Shown: piece after piece, positions 18,413 to 27,149 of the stretch
Layout of the letters: every line of letters starts with the position of its first letter
Position numbering within the stretch: the first letter of the stretch is position 1
Assembly (NCBI GenBank): GCA_016703745.1
Contig: JADJBK010000004.1
Coordinates: 34,166-98,165, forward strand
Source of the DNA: Nitrosomonas sp.
GTDB lineage: Bacteria; Pseudomonadota; Gammaproteobacteria; Burkholderiales; Nitrosomonadaceae
Direction of reading: 5' to 3'
DNA: 64,000 bases
Notes under the pieces: generated by a model
What the model was told of the DNA's origin: nothing
The model's database searches: none
Seen by the model: the letters and a program-made list of their open reading frames with translations, nothing else
Position numbers and translations under genes: made by a program

Positions 18413-19041
18413 GCCGTCGCCTCCCGGAAAAAGGCTTCTATCTCGGTAATGGCAACTTGATCCTTACCTATCTCCTGCACGATAGCGCCCTCACCGATAG
18501 CGCGACGGAAAGCCACGCGCTCGCAGACCTTGGTTGGCAGTACGACCAACTCCTGTTCCATCAGAAATTCCAGCATCTCGGCAGCATCCTTGGTGCGCGG
18601 ATCGACACGGGTTAGCAGCACCCGCACATCGAGATCAGGGTTGTAGTCACGGGCCAGATCGACCACGGTCAGCAAGTCGGTCATGGCTGCGGCATCAAGG
18701 TTGGACGCGCCAATCGGGATCACCGCACGCTGGGCTAGCAGCAGCGCGGAGCGCAGACCCACAGAGTCGCGACCACCGGCATCGACCACCACATGATCGA
18801 AGCCGCTAGCAAGCTGTCTGCCTTCAGCCAGGACTGCTTTACCCGCTAGGCAGGTTGTCGTTGGGCTAGGCGTGTAATTCTCATTTTCTCGCCGCCACGC
18901 GGCCCAGCTCGCGGCACTGGCTTGCGGGTCGCCATCGATCAGCAAGGTCTTGCCCTGCCGAGCGAGCATCGTGGCGAGATGGACAGCGGTCGTCGTCTTG
19001 CCCACGCCGCCCTTGGTATTGACCACAGCAAAAATTGTCAC
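18409..19041 (-). CDS. parA: ParA-family partition ATPase
   Basis: 210 residues from GTG 19041, which has CTGGAG 8-13 bases upstream; a start at 19089 would put the N-terminus in the palindromic repeats. Deviant Walker A is NTKGGVGKTTT, then LIDGDPQASA and VVVDAGG. It positions plasmid copies before division. Codirectional with the small parB-like gene. Confidence 0.92.
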   Translation of the reverse strand: MTIFAVVNTKGGVGKTTTAVHLATMLARQGKTLLIDGDPQASAASWAAWRRENENYTPSPTTTCLAGKAVLAEGRQLASGFDHVVVDAGGRDSVGLRSALLLAQRAVIPIGASNLDAAAMTDLLTVVDLARDYNPDLDVRVLLTRVDPRTKDAAEMLEFLMEQELVVLPTKVCERVAFRRAIGEGAIVQEIGKDQVAITEIEAFFREATA

Positions 19042-19103
19042 TTCGTTATTCTCCAGAGCTAAGTTAGATAGATAGCTATCACAAAACACATCGAGATTAT
19101 ATA

Positions 19104-19125
19104 GATAGATAGCTAGCTATCTATC
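19104..19125. repeat. 22-base palindrome upstream of parA
   Basis: GATAGATAGCTAGCTATCTATC equivalent, its own reverse complement; a further GATAGCTATC copy lies at 19071-19080. Likely autoregulatory or centromere site for the ParA/ParB-like pair. The stretch 19131-19341 shows no gene. Confidence 0.75.
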
Positions 19126-19405
19126 ATAAGGAGATGAAATAAATCTTTTTCACAGAAAAATTTTTGGGTATCAAAGGAGACAAGGATGCAATGATCTGCG
19201 CAGATTTGCGGTGCGTACATAGGAGTCTTACCCTCACTTGTCTATTGCCGCACTCTCCAAACGTGCGGTTGAAACCAAACCGCAAAACCCTGAAGGGGGA
19301 TAAGTTTTGTTGTAATACAGTTGCACATAGCGCAAGCCAGCTATAGTGGACCCTCCTTTCAGGACAGCAAATTAAGATGGTATCCTGCTAGAAAAGGAAC
19401 AGGCA

Positions 19406-19714
19406 ATGACTGGCATAAAGCGAAAGAATTTTACGGGTGATTTGAAGGCTAAAGTAGCGCTTGAAGCAATTCGTGGCATCAAGACGGTAAACGAAATTGG
19501 TCAGGAGTTTGGAGTGCATCCGACGCAAGTTGGTTTGTGGAAGAAGGAATTGCAAAAGCAGGCATTCAATCTGTTTGGAACCAGGCGTGGTGTAAAGCTA
19601 AAGCCTGTTGATCCGTCATCGAGTCCGGAGCGACTGTATTCGGAAATTGGTCGATTGAAGATGGAATTGGACTGGCTTAAAAAAAGTCCTGGATCAGCCA
19701 ATAGCGGTGCGTAA
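19406..19714 (+). CDS. IS3-family OrfA (HTH)
   Basis: 102 residues with the helix-turn-helix NEIGQEFGVHPTQVGLWKKEL and a leucine-zipper-like end. Its A run at the frameshift site has seven A; the second copy (37580) has eight, so a -1 slip here would meet a stop at once. Confidence 0.85.
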   Translation: MTGIKRKNFTGDLKAKVALEAIRGIKTVNEIGQEFGVHPTQVGLWKKELQKQAFNLFGTRRGVKLKPVDPSSSPERLYSEIGRLKMELDWLKKSPGSANSGA

Positions 19715-20633
19715 ACAATGGATCGATGCGACTGCGCCATTGCCACTGATGCGGCAATGTGAACTCACCGACGTAGCGCGATCCACTGTCTATGCGCCAC
19801 GCCTGGTTGTGCAACCGGACGCGCAGGAACTGGCTTTACTGGAACTCATTGACGCAGAATACACACGGCACCCATTTTACGGCAGCCGCAAGATTGTGCA
19901 ATATCTGCGAAGTTTGGGGCACGCAATCAACCGCAAGCGTGTGCAAAGATTGATGGGTATATTATGTCTTGCGGGTATGGCGCCGGGGCCAAACACCAGC
20001 CGGCGATACCCGCAGCACAAGGTTTATCCGTACTTGCTCAGAGGCGTGCCAATTAATCGCCCCAACCAGGTGTGGAGCACAGACATCACGTACATTCGTC
20101 TGCCGCGAGGGTTTGTGTATCTGGTGGCGATCATTGACTGGTACTCGCGCAAAGTATTGTCATGGCAGCTATCGAACACGCTGGACAGTCGATTTTGCGT
20201 GGATTGTCTGGAACAGGCCCTGCAAACACATGGCGTGCCTGACGTATTCAATACCGATCAGGGCAGTCAGTTCACCAGTGACGATTTCATTGGCGCACTC
20301 AAAGCACGCGACATTACCATCAGCATGGATGGGCGTGGCAGAGCATCGGACAATATCTTTGTGGAACGGCTCTGGCGCAGCGTCAAACACGAAGATGTTT
20401 ACCTGAAAGGGTATGCAACAATGACTGATTTAATGCTTGGTCTGACAGAGTACTTTACGTTCTACAATACAACACGGATGCATCAGTCACTGGGATATCA
20501 CACACCGGACGAGGTTTACCTGACAGCGAGCGGAGGTGGGGCAAAGATTATCGACAAATACAGCGAAACAGAAAAAATTTCATCAAAAATAGAGTCAAAG
20601 AATCGGGGCAGCGCCGTTCCGCTGCATGAATAG
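19707..20633 (+). CDS. IS3-family OrfB (DDE integrase domain)
   Basis: 308 residues; rve integrase core with STDITYI, FNTDQGSQFTS and NIFVERLWRSVKHEDVY giving the D-D-E triad. Normally made as an OrfAB fusion by -1 frameshifting. Confidence 0.88.
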   Translation: MRKQWIDATAPLPLMRQCELTDVARSTVYAPRLVVQPDAQELALLELIDAEYTRHPFYGSRKIVQYLRSLGHAINRKRVQRLMGILCLAGMAPGPNTSRRYPQHKVYPYLLRGVPINRPNQVWSTDITYIRLPRGFVYLVAIIDWYSRKVLSWQLSNTLDSRFCVDCLEQALQTHGVPDVFNTDQGSQFTSDDFIGALKARDITISMDGRGRASDNIFVERLWRSVKHEDVYLKGYATMTDLMLGLTEYFTFYNTTRMHQSLGYHTPDEVYLTASGGGAKIIDKYSETEKISSKIESKNRGSAVPLHE

Positions 20634-20686
20634 GATGCCCTCTTAAATTCGATCTATTATTGTCTTGACTGCGGGGTCCACTTTAC

Positions 20687-21772
20687 TATGCAGAAGGCAA
20701 AAAGAAGTTGTCTTATGCCGATTTGTGCAAACATCTGACCGAGTGGCGGAAGAGTAGCGAAACGCAATGGCTATCTGAAACCCATTCCCAACCCTTGCAA
20801 CAAACGCTTAAAGACCTGGAGCGAGCCTACAAAAACTTCTTCGAGAAACGCGCAGACTTCCCGCGCTTCAAGAAGAAAGGCCAATCGGATAACTTTCGCT
20901 ATCCGCAAGGCTGTAAGCTCGACCAAGGCAATAGCCAAATTTTCTTGCCAAAACTGGGCTGGGTGCGCTACCGCAACAGCCGTGAAGTGTTGGGCGTTGT
21001 GAAAAACGTCACCGTATCCGGCAAACAAGGCAAATGGTTCGTCTCGATTCAGACGCAGCGAGAAATAGAGCAACCACTGCCAACAGCGACAACAGCTATT
21101 GGCATCGATGTCGGTATTGCCCGTTTTGCCACAATGAGCGATAAAAACTATATCGCTCCGTTAAACAGCTTCAAGAAGCACCAACAACGGCTCGCGCGTT
21201 ACCAACGTCGTATGAGCCGCAAGGTTAAATTCAGCAACAATTGGAAGAAGGCAAAAGCCAAAGTTCAGAAGATTCACAGCCGTATTGCTAACGCCAGAAA
21301 AGATTTCTTGCACAAAACCACGACAACGATCAGCAAAAACCACGCGCTCGTTTGTATTGAGGATTTGCAAGTACGGAATATGTCCAAGTCTTCTAAGGGC
21401 AATAGCGAACAGCACGGTAAGCGAGTGAAGCAGAAGTCCGGCCTAAACCGTTCTATCCTCGATCAAGGATGGGGCGAATTCAGGCGGCAATTGGACTACA
21501 AGGTGGCATGGAATGGCGGGATATTGCTTGCCGTGCCTCCCCATAACACCAGCCGAACTTGCCCGTGCTGTCATCATGTATCAAAAGACAATCGGAAAAC
21601 GCAAGCAACGTTTCTTTGCGTCGATTGCGGATACGAAAATCACGCCGATGTAGTCGGTGCGATCAACGTGCTAGAGCGGGGATACCGCTTGTTAGCCTGT
21701 GGAGAATCGGTGCAGTCAGGCCGTTCCGTGAAGCAGGAACCCACCGAAGCGACTCAAGCAATAGCTGCTTGA
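20687..21772 (+). pseudogene. tnpB: TnpB, 5'-truncated by IS3
   Basis: Second IS605-type tnpB, open from the IS3 edge; the first usable start is TTG at 20708 (354 residues). About 50 N-terminal residues are missing compared with the 14466-15701 copy. RuvC residues remain (GIDVGI, IEDLQV, NHADVVGA) with zinc finger CPCC...CVDC. Without its N-terminal wedge region it is probably inactive. Confidence 0.8.
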
Positions 21773-21780
21773 GCACCGTA

Positions 21781-21816
21781 GGAATCACCTTCCTTTAGGG
21801 AGGTGAGGATGTCAAT
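21781..21816 (+). repeat. IS605-type right end hairpin
   Basis: CACCTTCC-TTTA-GGGAGGTG hairpin followed by GGATGTCAA, the same end as at 14453-14485. In this family the region also gives the 3' part of the TnpB guide RNA. Confidence 0.78.
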
Positions 21817-22040
21817 GGATCGCCCGAAATTTGAGCAGTTCACTTTGGGAATTATCAATAAATAACCTGTACGGTTGTCTATCGAGTGCAATTAATCTGC
21901 AAACATTAAAAATTCTGTTGTAGAATAATTTCATCTCGTCCTTTCTAGTAAAGGATCTGATCTTCCAAGCTGTGGAAGCAAAACAAGCAGCAGTTTCTAT
22001 ATCACTTTGACGGGCTTTACTGTCTGTCACTCATCAATCC

Positions 22041-22080
22041 CACGGGGACATTATCCCCGCAGGGGCATGGTGTCTCCGTG
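22041..22080 (+). promoter_or_regulatory. Structured leader, copy 1 (before RecE-like gene)
   Basis: Outer stem CACGGGGACA / TGTCTCCGTG (10 pairs, one G-U) encloses hairpin CCCC-GCA-GGGG and an unpaired CATGG; the ribosome site CAGGAG follows 6 bases later. One of seven related leaders. Apart from this and the IS605 end, 21817-22040 holds nothing I can name. Confidence 0.75.
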
Positions 22081-22097
22081 TTTTCAGGAGAACCACC

Positions 22098-22982
22098 ATG
22101 CAGACATCATCATCCGTAGTATCCACAAGAAAATCGATACCTGATAACAGCGCTCATCAGGGAATTCTTCAGTCGCTACCGGCGGAGGAATATCACAGTA
22201 ACCCGGCGGTTGGACACTCAAGTCTGTTGAAATTAATGCGCTCACCTGCGCATTACTTCAACTACATGACCAGTCCACGTGAGCCGACACCCGCAATGCA
22301 GCTTGGAAGTGCTTTCCATACGGCCTTGCTGGAACCAGATGTTTTCAGGCAAAACTATATCGTCGCGCCTAAGTTTGATCGGCGCACCAAAGACGGTAAA
22401 GCTCAAGCTGAGGCATGGGAAGCAGCCAATGCTGGCAAAACATCTCTGACGCCTGGTGATATGGATTCCGTTGAGAAAATGATTTCATCGGTACAGGAAC
22501 ACGGTGGGGCAAGACTTCTACTCGCGCGCGGTCAGGCGGAAATGTCTGGATTCTGGACAGACCAGGAAACCGGCATTGCCTGCAAGTTTCGCCCGGATTT
22601 TCTGGCAACGAATGGTGATCTCATTACCAGCCTGGTTGACATCAAGACCTGTGTCGATGCAAGCAGGGAAGGATTTGCCAAATCAATTGCCACATTTGGC
22701 TACGACGTGCAGGCAGCCTACTACATTGATGGACTGGAAAAGCTAACTGGCAAAAGAGTTGGTTTCTACTTCGTCGCTGTGGAGAAGGATGCGCCACATG
22801 CAACGACAGTCTATGAGGCCAGTCTTGAGATGATCGAGGTTGGTCGAGCCAAATATCGCGCATCACTGGAATTACTCCAGTGGTGTCGCAAGAAAGGTCG
22901 CTACCCTTCCTACCAGCCTAATGGCGAGATCGAAAAAATCGATTTGCCGCGTTGGGCATCAAATTTCAATATAGAAGATTAA
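22098..22982 (+). CDS. RecE/PD-(D/E)XK-type exonuclease
   Basis: 294 residues of the phage/plasmid exonuclease VIII C-terminal type: YHSNPAVGHSSLLKLMRSP at the start, AMQLGSAFHTALLEP, then the nuclease core CKFRPDFLA...LVDIKTCVDA with Asp and Asp-x-Lys, and YDVQAAYYIDGL. It resects double strands for the annealing protein RecT encoded at 25426. First gene of the plus-strand accessory block. Confidence 0.85.
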   Translation: MQTSSSVVSTRKSIPDNSAHQGILQSLPAEEYHSNPAVGHSSLLKLMRSPAHYFNYMTSPREPTPAMQLGSAFHTALLEPDVFRQNYIVAPKFDRRTKDGKAQAEAWEAANAGKTSLTPGDMDSVEKMISSVQEHGGARLLLARGQAEMSGFWTDQETGIACKFRPDFLATNGDLITSLVDIKTCVDASREGFAKSIATFGYDVQAAYYIDGLEKLTGKRVGFYFVAVEKDAPHATTVYEASLEMIEVGRAKYRASLELLQWCRKKGRYPSYQPNGEIEKIDLPRWASNFNIED

Positions 22983-22983
22983 G

Positions 22984-23111
22984 CTAGCTATATAGCTATC
23001 TTATTTATACCACCCACCCCTATGCTTCGGCGTAGGGGTTTCCTGATAGCTATATAGCTATCAATGACTATTTTCCTGAGCGCATCAAGGTGTGTTGAGG
23101 AAAACAGGATT
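22984..23111 (+). repeat. Intergenic repeat unit, copy 1
   Basis: Contains a terminator hairpin with UUCG loop (ACCCCTATGC / GCGTAGGGGT, 23017-23040), then palindrome GATAGCTATATAGCTATC (23045-23062), then about 48 bases (from ATGACTATTTTCCTGAGC) that recur almost unchanged at 26485-26621. Confidence 0.85.
23017..23042 (+). terminator. Intrinsic terminator, UUCG tetraloop
   Basis: Stem ACCCCTATGC / GCGTAGGGGT closed by TTCG, then TT; ends the RecE-like transcript. Confidence 0.75.
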
Positions 23112-23212
23112 GTTCTCTCTGGCTATGCCAAGGGACATGAAGGTAGCTGGCCTTCCGAAATAAACAGCGTATCACTAGGCATCCGGGCAACCGGGCGTTT
23201 CTTTCAAACCCT

Positions 23213-23257
23213 GCCGGGTCAACACTGCTCCCGGTTGGGAATAGTGTCATGTCCGGC
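23213..23257 (+). promoter_or_regulatory. Structured leader, copy 2 (before ssb)
   Basis: Divergent member: outer arms GCCGGGTC and GTCCGGC, inner CACT...AGTG and TCCC/GGGA. Same position relative to the ribosome site (CAAGGAG) as the others. Confidence 0.65.
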
Positions 23258-23280
23258 TTTTTCTGAATCAAGGAGTAATC

Positions 23281-23661
23281 ATGTTAAACAGAGTGCAACT
23301 GATTGGTTATCTGGGATCTGACCCGGAGATTCGCTACACCCAGCAAGGTGAAGCGATTGCCCGCACACGCATTGCCACCAGTGAAAACTGGAAAGACAAA
23401 GCTGGTGCGAAACAGGAAAAAACAGAATGGCACAACGTTATTTTCTTCGGAAAGCTCGCTGAAATTACTGGTGAGTATCTGAAGAAGGGTTCACTTGCCT
23501 ATATCGAAGGACGGCTGCAAACGCGATCCTTCGAAAAAGACGGAGATTCCAGGTACATGACCGAAATTGTCGCAGACAGCATGAAAATGCTGCCAAACGG
23601 CAAAAAGCAGAACGACAGCAGCAATCAACAAACCGCTGCTGATGATTCGGGTCCTTTCTGA
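23281..23661 (+). CDS. ssb: Single-stranded DNA-binding protein
   Basis: 126 residues with the OB fold (MLNRVQLIGYLGSDPEIRYT, TEWHNVIFFGKLAEI, YLKKGSLAYIEGRLQTRSFEKDG) and a C-terminal DDSGPF tip that docks repair proteins. It should protect the transferred strand and support RecET-type annealing. Own ribosome site AAGGAG. Confidence 0.95.
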   Translation: MLNRVQLIGYLGSDPEIRYTQQGEAIARTRIATSENWKDKAGAKQEKTEWHNVIFFGKLAEITGEYLKKGSLAYIEGRLQTRSFEKDGDSRYMTEIVADSMKMLPNGKKQNDSSNQQTAADDSGPF

Positions 23662-23672
23662 CAGGAGGTAAC

Positions 23673-24005
23673 ATGAGTTATCAAATCATATTACCGGCCC
23701 TGTGGAAAGACGCCCTTATCAGAAATGACTGGGCTGCTCTTGAGCTGAATTTTCCGGAGCAGGCCGCCGATGCAAAAGCCTGGCAAATTGAATCTGGATT
23801 ATCAGTTATTGGGTACAGGAATGAAACCCTGTACGTCAATTTCGATGGCCACATGACAGAATGCCTGGAATACACCTGCACGGAAAATAACCTATTTTTT
23901 GAGCAGGTTCTACATCGAATCGAATGCGGCGTATCAACAGTGATAGATGCTGAAATTATTCGTCGTTACGTTGCAGAAATCAGACAATCAAATTGTCATC
24001 ATTGA
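23673..24005 (+). CDS. Hypothetical protein
   Basis: 110 residues, unrecognised. Possible compact acidic domain (LWKDALIRNDWAALELNFPEQAADAKAW). It follows ssb by 11 bases with AGGAGG as ribosome site, so it is in the ssb transcript. Confidence 0.65.
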   Translation: MSYQIILPALWKDALIRNDWAALELNFPEQAADAKAWQIESGLSVIGYRNETLYVNFDGHMTECLEYTCTENNLFFEQVLHRIECGVSTVIDAEIIRRYVAEIRQSNCHH

Positions 24006-24020
24006 TTGTCATTCCACTCC

Positions 24021-24060
24021 CAGCCGGGGAATCATTCCCGCCTGGGATGCGCTTCGGCTG
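24021..24060 (+). promoter_or_regulatory. Structured leader, copy 3 (before primase)
   Basis: Outer stem CAGCCGGGG / (T)TTCGGCTG-like arms and inner CATTCCC / GGGATG hairpin; sequence differs from copies 1, 4 and 6 while pairing is kept, i.e. covariation. Confidence 0.65.
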
Positions 24061-24081
24061 GTTTTCTTCAAGGAGAATCAG

Positions 24082-25167
24082 ATGAAAGCAGAAAAATTGA
24101 AAACTTTGGCAATGGGCAGATGGGAAGCAATTCTTTCTGCTATTGCTCCGCAATCCATCGTTGCGCTGAAATACAAGGGACGCCATGTACCATGCCCGGT
24201 TCACGGTGGTAAGGATGGTTTCCGAGTATTCAAAGATGTTGCGATCACAGGTGGAAGCGTATGCAACACCTGTGGTTTCAATAATAATGGCTTTGCAACC
24301 ATCATGTGGCTGAATGGCTGGGATTTCAAAACCACCTTACAGGCGGTTGCAGATTATCTTGGTTTTGGTAGTCAGGAAAAACCGGCTATAAGACGGACAT
24401 CAGTCAGTACCAGTAGTATCGGCAATGGTGATGAGAAGCTCCGTCAGGCACTTAATCGTGTTTGGCTGGAATCATTCAGTCTCTCCGATATAAAGGCACA
24501 GCCAGCAAAGCTGTATCTGGCAAGAAGGGGGATATCCATTCTTCCTGCTGAAGAATCGGTGAAATTTCACCCGTCGCTTGCCTACTATGACAATCGACAA
24601 CTGATTGGCAGATTCCCTGCAATTGTTGCCATGGTCAGTGATGCAGAAAGCAATCCTGTCACCATTCATCGCACTTATATTACGAACGATGGCAGGAAAG
24701 CACCGGTTCACGCGCCCAGGAAATTAATGGGCTATCCAGGTGAACGCCAGATAACCGGTGGCGCTATCCGTCTAACAAGCGGAGATACGCAGATACTCGC
24801 CATTGCCGAGGGGCTGGAAACAGCACTGTCGGTAATGGAGGGAACAGGCGTTCCAACATGGTGCGTGATCAATGCCACCTTGCTGGAGAATTTCGTTCCA
24901 CCTGAAGGAACGACGCGTGTTCTTGTCTTTGCCGACAAGGATATTGAGACTGATCAGCACCCCAAGGGTCATGGTCAGGAAGCCGCGAGAAATCTCACCC
25001 GGCGTCTGTGGCGGGAAGGGTTCAAAACATCGATATTCATACCTTCTACAGAGATTGAGCAAGGCCAGAAATCGATAGACTGGAATGACGTATTTTTCCA
25101 TCAGGGAAAGCTGGGATTTCCGGTTGTTGATCTTGAAGAAAATGGATTTAGGCAAAAGTCCGCCTGA
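24082..25167 (+). CDS. Toprim-domain primase (plasmid/ICE type)
   Basis: 361 residues from MKAEKLKTLAMGRW; ribosome site AAGGAG. Zinc-binding N-terminus (CPVHGGKDGFRV...CNTCGF), middle DUF7146-like part (LYLARRGISILP), C-terminal toprim with ILAIAEGLETALSVME and LVFADKDIETDQHPKGHGQEAA. It would prime the complementary strand after conjugation or aid element replication. Confidence 0.88.
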   Translation: MKAEKLKTLAMGRWEAILSAIAPQSIVALKYKGRHVPCPVHGGKDGFRVFKDVAITGGSVCNTCGFNNNGFATIMWLNGWDFKTTLQAVADYLGFGSQEKPAIRRTSVSTSSIGNGDEKLRQALNRVWLESFSLSDIKAQPAKLYLARRGISILPAEESVKFHPSLAYYDNRQLIGRFPAIVAMVSDAESNPVTIHRTYITNDGRKAPVHAPRKLMGYPGERQITGGAIRLTSGDTQILAIAEGLETALSVMEGTGVPTWCVINATLLENFVPPEGTTRVLVFADKDIETDQHPKGHGQEAARNLTRRLWREGFKTSIFIPSTEIEQGQKSIDWNDVFFHQGKLGFPVVDLEENGFRQKSA

Positions 25168-25368
25168 ACCAGGATAGCCCTGCCCATCGGGTGGGGCATT
25201 ATCCCAAGCGTTATCATGGATAATGTTTAGGATAATCAACACCGTATTCTTCTGCCATGAGTAATCATGGAAGACGATATTCGCAACTGGCGAATCCAAA
25301 TAATCAGTATATCAACTGTACCTGACGGGCTTCTTTCTGTCTGGTGTTTTATATCCATTTCACCCTAA

Positions 25369-25406
25369 GCGGGGACATTATTCCCGCAGGGGCATGGTGT
25401 CTCCGC
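25369..25406 (+). promoter_or_regulatory. Structured leader, copy 4 (before recT)
   Basis: GCGGGGACA / TGTCTCCGC outer stem, CCC-GCA-GGG hairpin, unpaired CATGG; AAGGAG follows. Nearly identical to copy 6. Confidence 0.78.
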
Positions 25407-25425
25407 ATTATCAAGGAGCAACATC

Positions 25426-26481
25426 ATGGCTTTTCAAGCACTGAAAAATATCAATCGTTCTCAGGCTGCTAACCCAGTTAACGGAAACGAACCGAAGAAC
25501 TTCCCGGCCATGCTGGATAAGTTCAAAGGAGAGATTGCACGGGCCTTACCCAAGCATATCAATCCAGATCGGATGACCCGAATTGCACTAACCGCATTTC
25601 GTATGAATCCGCGACTGGCTGAGTGCGATCCGCGCTCAGTATTCGCAGCAATCGTCCAGTCCTCGCAACTGGGACTGGAAGTTGGCTTGATGGGAGAAGC
25701 GCATCTCGTTCCATTCAAAAATGAATGCCAGCTCATTCCTGGTTATACAGGATTGATCAAGCTTGCAAGACAAAGTGGTTTTGTGCAGGACATCTACGCA
25801 CATGAAGTCAGAATGAACGATACGTTTATCCTGAATCTCGGCATGGAACGTAGCCTTGAACACAAGCCTATGACCAGCGCGGGAGGATTTCCCTCATCCG
25901 AAGAGGAGCGGGGAGCCATAGCCGGTTTTTATGCGGTGGCTGTATTCAAAGACGGAAGCCGGACATTCGTGGCAATGGGTGTCGCCGAGGTCGAGCGTAT
26001 ACGTGATAATTCACGCGGTTATCAGGCAGCAAAGCGTAGCAAAAAGGAATCTGTTTGGGATTCCGATTTTGTCGCGATGGGCCTTAAAACAGCAATCCGG
26101 CGATTATGCAAGTTTTTGCCGAAATCACCTGAGCTGGCAACTGCCTTGTCGCTCGACTCAGTATTAGAGCAAGGCAAGGATCAGCATCTCAATCTGATCG
26201 ATGCCGCCACAGGAGAATTTGTGCCGGTTATCGCAGATGATCAGGATGAATCCAGCGAAGTAGAGACAGATACACCACCTTCTGCCAAAACTGCGAGAAC
26301 ATCTGAAGCGGCAATCAGTGATCCAGTATTGCAGGCTGCGGTACTGGCGCTGGAGAACGCAAAGACTGTCGATCAGTTGGATGAGGTCTATATCCGACTG
26401 GAGGCAGACTTTGCTGATACTGATCTTGAATTTCTGATGCGTCAGTACCGACGAATCAGGGATCTGATCGAATCAAAATAG
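25426..26481 (+). CDS. recT: RecT/Bet single-strand annealing protein
   Basis: 351 residues. RecT family core: KGEIARALPKHINPDRMTRIALTAFRMNP, CDPRSVFAAIVQSSQLGLEVG, AHLVPFKNECQLIPGYTGLIKLARQSG, VWDSDFVAMGLKTAIRRLCKFLP. It anneals strands resected by the RecE-like enzyme (22098). Disordered tail after residue 280. Own leader and terminator. Confidence 0.93.
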   Translation: MAFQALKNINRSQAANPVNGNEPKNFPAMLDKFKGEIARALPKHINPDRMTRIALTAFRMNPRLAECDPRSVFAAIVQSSQLGLEVGLMGEAHLVPFKNECQLIPGYTGLIKLARQSGFVQDIYAHEVRMNDTFILNLGMERSLEHKPMTSAGGFPSSEEERGAIAGFYAVAVFKDGSRTFVAMGVAEVERIRDNSRGYQAAKRSKKESVWDSDFVAMGLKTAIRRLCKFLPKSPELATALSLDSVLEQGKDQHLNLIDAATGEFVPVIADDQDESSEVETDTPPSAKTARTSEAAISDPVLQAAVLALENAKTVDQLDEVYIRLEADFADTDLEFLMRQYRRIRDLIESK

Positions 26482-26483
26482 TA

Positions 26484-26621
26484 GATAGCTAGCTATCTTA
26501 TACCACCTACCCCTATGCTTCGGCGTAGGGGTTTCCTGATAGCTATATATCTTGATAGCTATATAGCTATCAATGACTATTTTCCTGAGCGCATCAAGGT
26601 GTGCTGAGGAAAGCAGGATTC
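26484..26621 (+). repeat. Intergenic repeat unit, copy 2
   Basis: Begins with GATAGCTAGCTATC (26484-26497), then the UUCG-loop terminator (26509-26532), GATAGCTATATAGCTATC (26554-26571) and the same following block as copy 1. Differs mainly by a small duplication of the palindrome. Confidence 0.85.
26509..26534 (+). terminator. Intrinsic terminator, UUCG tetraloop (copy 2)
   Basis: Same hairpin as at 23017; ends the recT transcript. Confidence 0.75.
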
Positions 26622-26720
26622 ATGTCCGTGGTTATCCATGGCTGATCTTCCAAGCTGGGGAAGTAAATAAAACAGCATCAACAAGCATCCGGGTGATTGG
26701 GTGTCTATTTCATCAGTCCC

Positions 26721-26758
26721 ACGGGGATACCACTCCCCGCAGGGCATGGTGTCTCCGT
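26721..26758 (+). promoter_or_regulatory. Structured leader, copy 5
   Basis: ACGGGGATAC / GTGTCTCCGT arms with a U-G change that keeps pairing, inner CCC-GCA-GGG, unpaired CATG; AAGGAG follows. Confidence 0.72.
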
Positions 26759-26776
26759 ATTTCAAGGAGCGACATC

Positions 26777-26986
26777 ATGGAAATATTATTTTCTATAAAA
26801 GCAGCGTTTGCCTGGATGAATTGCAAACGCAGTAAAAAATGTTTTCAGCCGGTCCAATGGCTGGAAACAGCTCCTGTATTTGCGCCAAATGAAGAATGGC
26901 GCAAATACGATACCCCTACCTGGTTACGCAGGGGTGTTCGTATCACAGGCAGAAAAGATGCCAAGAGCAAACTCCTAAGCCAATAA
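26777..26986 (+). CDS. Small hypothetical protein
   Basis: 69 residues from ATG 26777 (AAGGAG upstream). Basic, with TPTWLRRGVRITG near the C-terminus. Unrecognised. The frame is open further upstream (to 26573) but that part is the intergenic repeat and the leader. Confidence 0.6.
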   Translation: MEILFSIKAAFAWMNCKRSKKCFQPVQWLETAPVFAPNEEWRKYDTPTWLRRGVRITGRKDAKSKLLSQ

Positions 26987-26996
26987 GGAGAATGCT

Positions 26997-27149
26997 ATGG
27001 GTATCCTGTTTGATATGGCCGCCTTTTACCGGTGGCTTGAGCAGGCGTCAGATCGTGAGCTTCTTGCTCGTCGGGATGATGCTCTTAACATAAAAACTGC
27101 ATCAGCGATGACGGCCTCAAGCAGGGTCTTTGTCGCCTGGTTCGTTTGA
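26997..27149 (+). CDS. Very small hypothetical protein
   Basis: 50 residues (MGILFDMAAFYRWLEQASD...), ribosome site AAGGAG 6 bases upstream. It resembles short helical proteins found among accessory genes of conjugative elements. The 3' end overlaps a convergent gene. Confidence 0.55.
   Translation: MGILFDMAAFYRWLEQASDRELLARRDDALNIKTASAMTASSRVFVAWFV

Larger units (their letters stand above)
19342..20685 (+). mobile_element. IS3-family element, copy 1
   Basis: 1344 bp bounded by TATAGTGGACCC and its inverse near GGGGTCCACTTTA. Carries orfA and orfB. No target duplication is visible; its right end abuts a 5'-truncated tnpB, so an adjacent deletion is likely. Close relative of the copy at 37514-38867. 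Confidence 0.85.

Noticed and set aside
19164..19346. Small gene before IS3
   Set aside because: No recognisable domain, no ribosome site, and it ends at the IS3 edge.
23064..23321. Protein starting MTIFLSASRC, similar to one at 26573
   Set aside because: Similarity comes from the duplicated intergenic repeat; downstream the two frames diverge and run through leaders into real genes.
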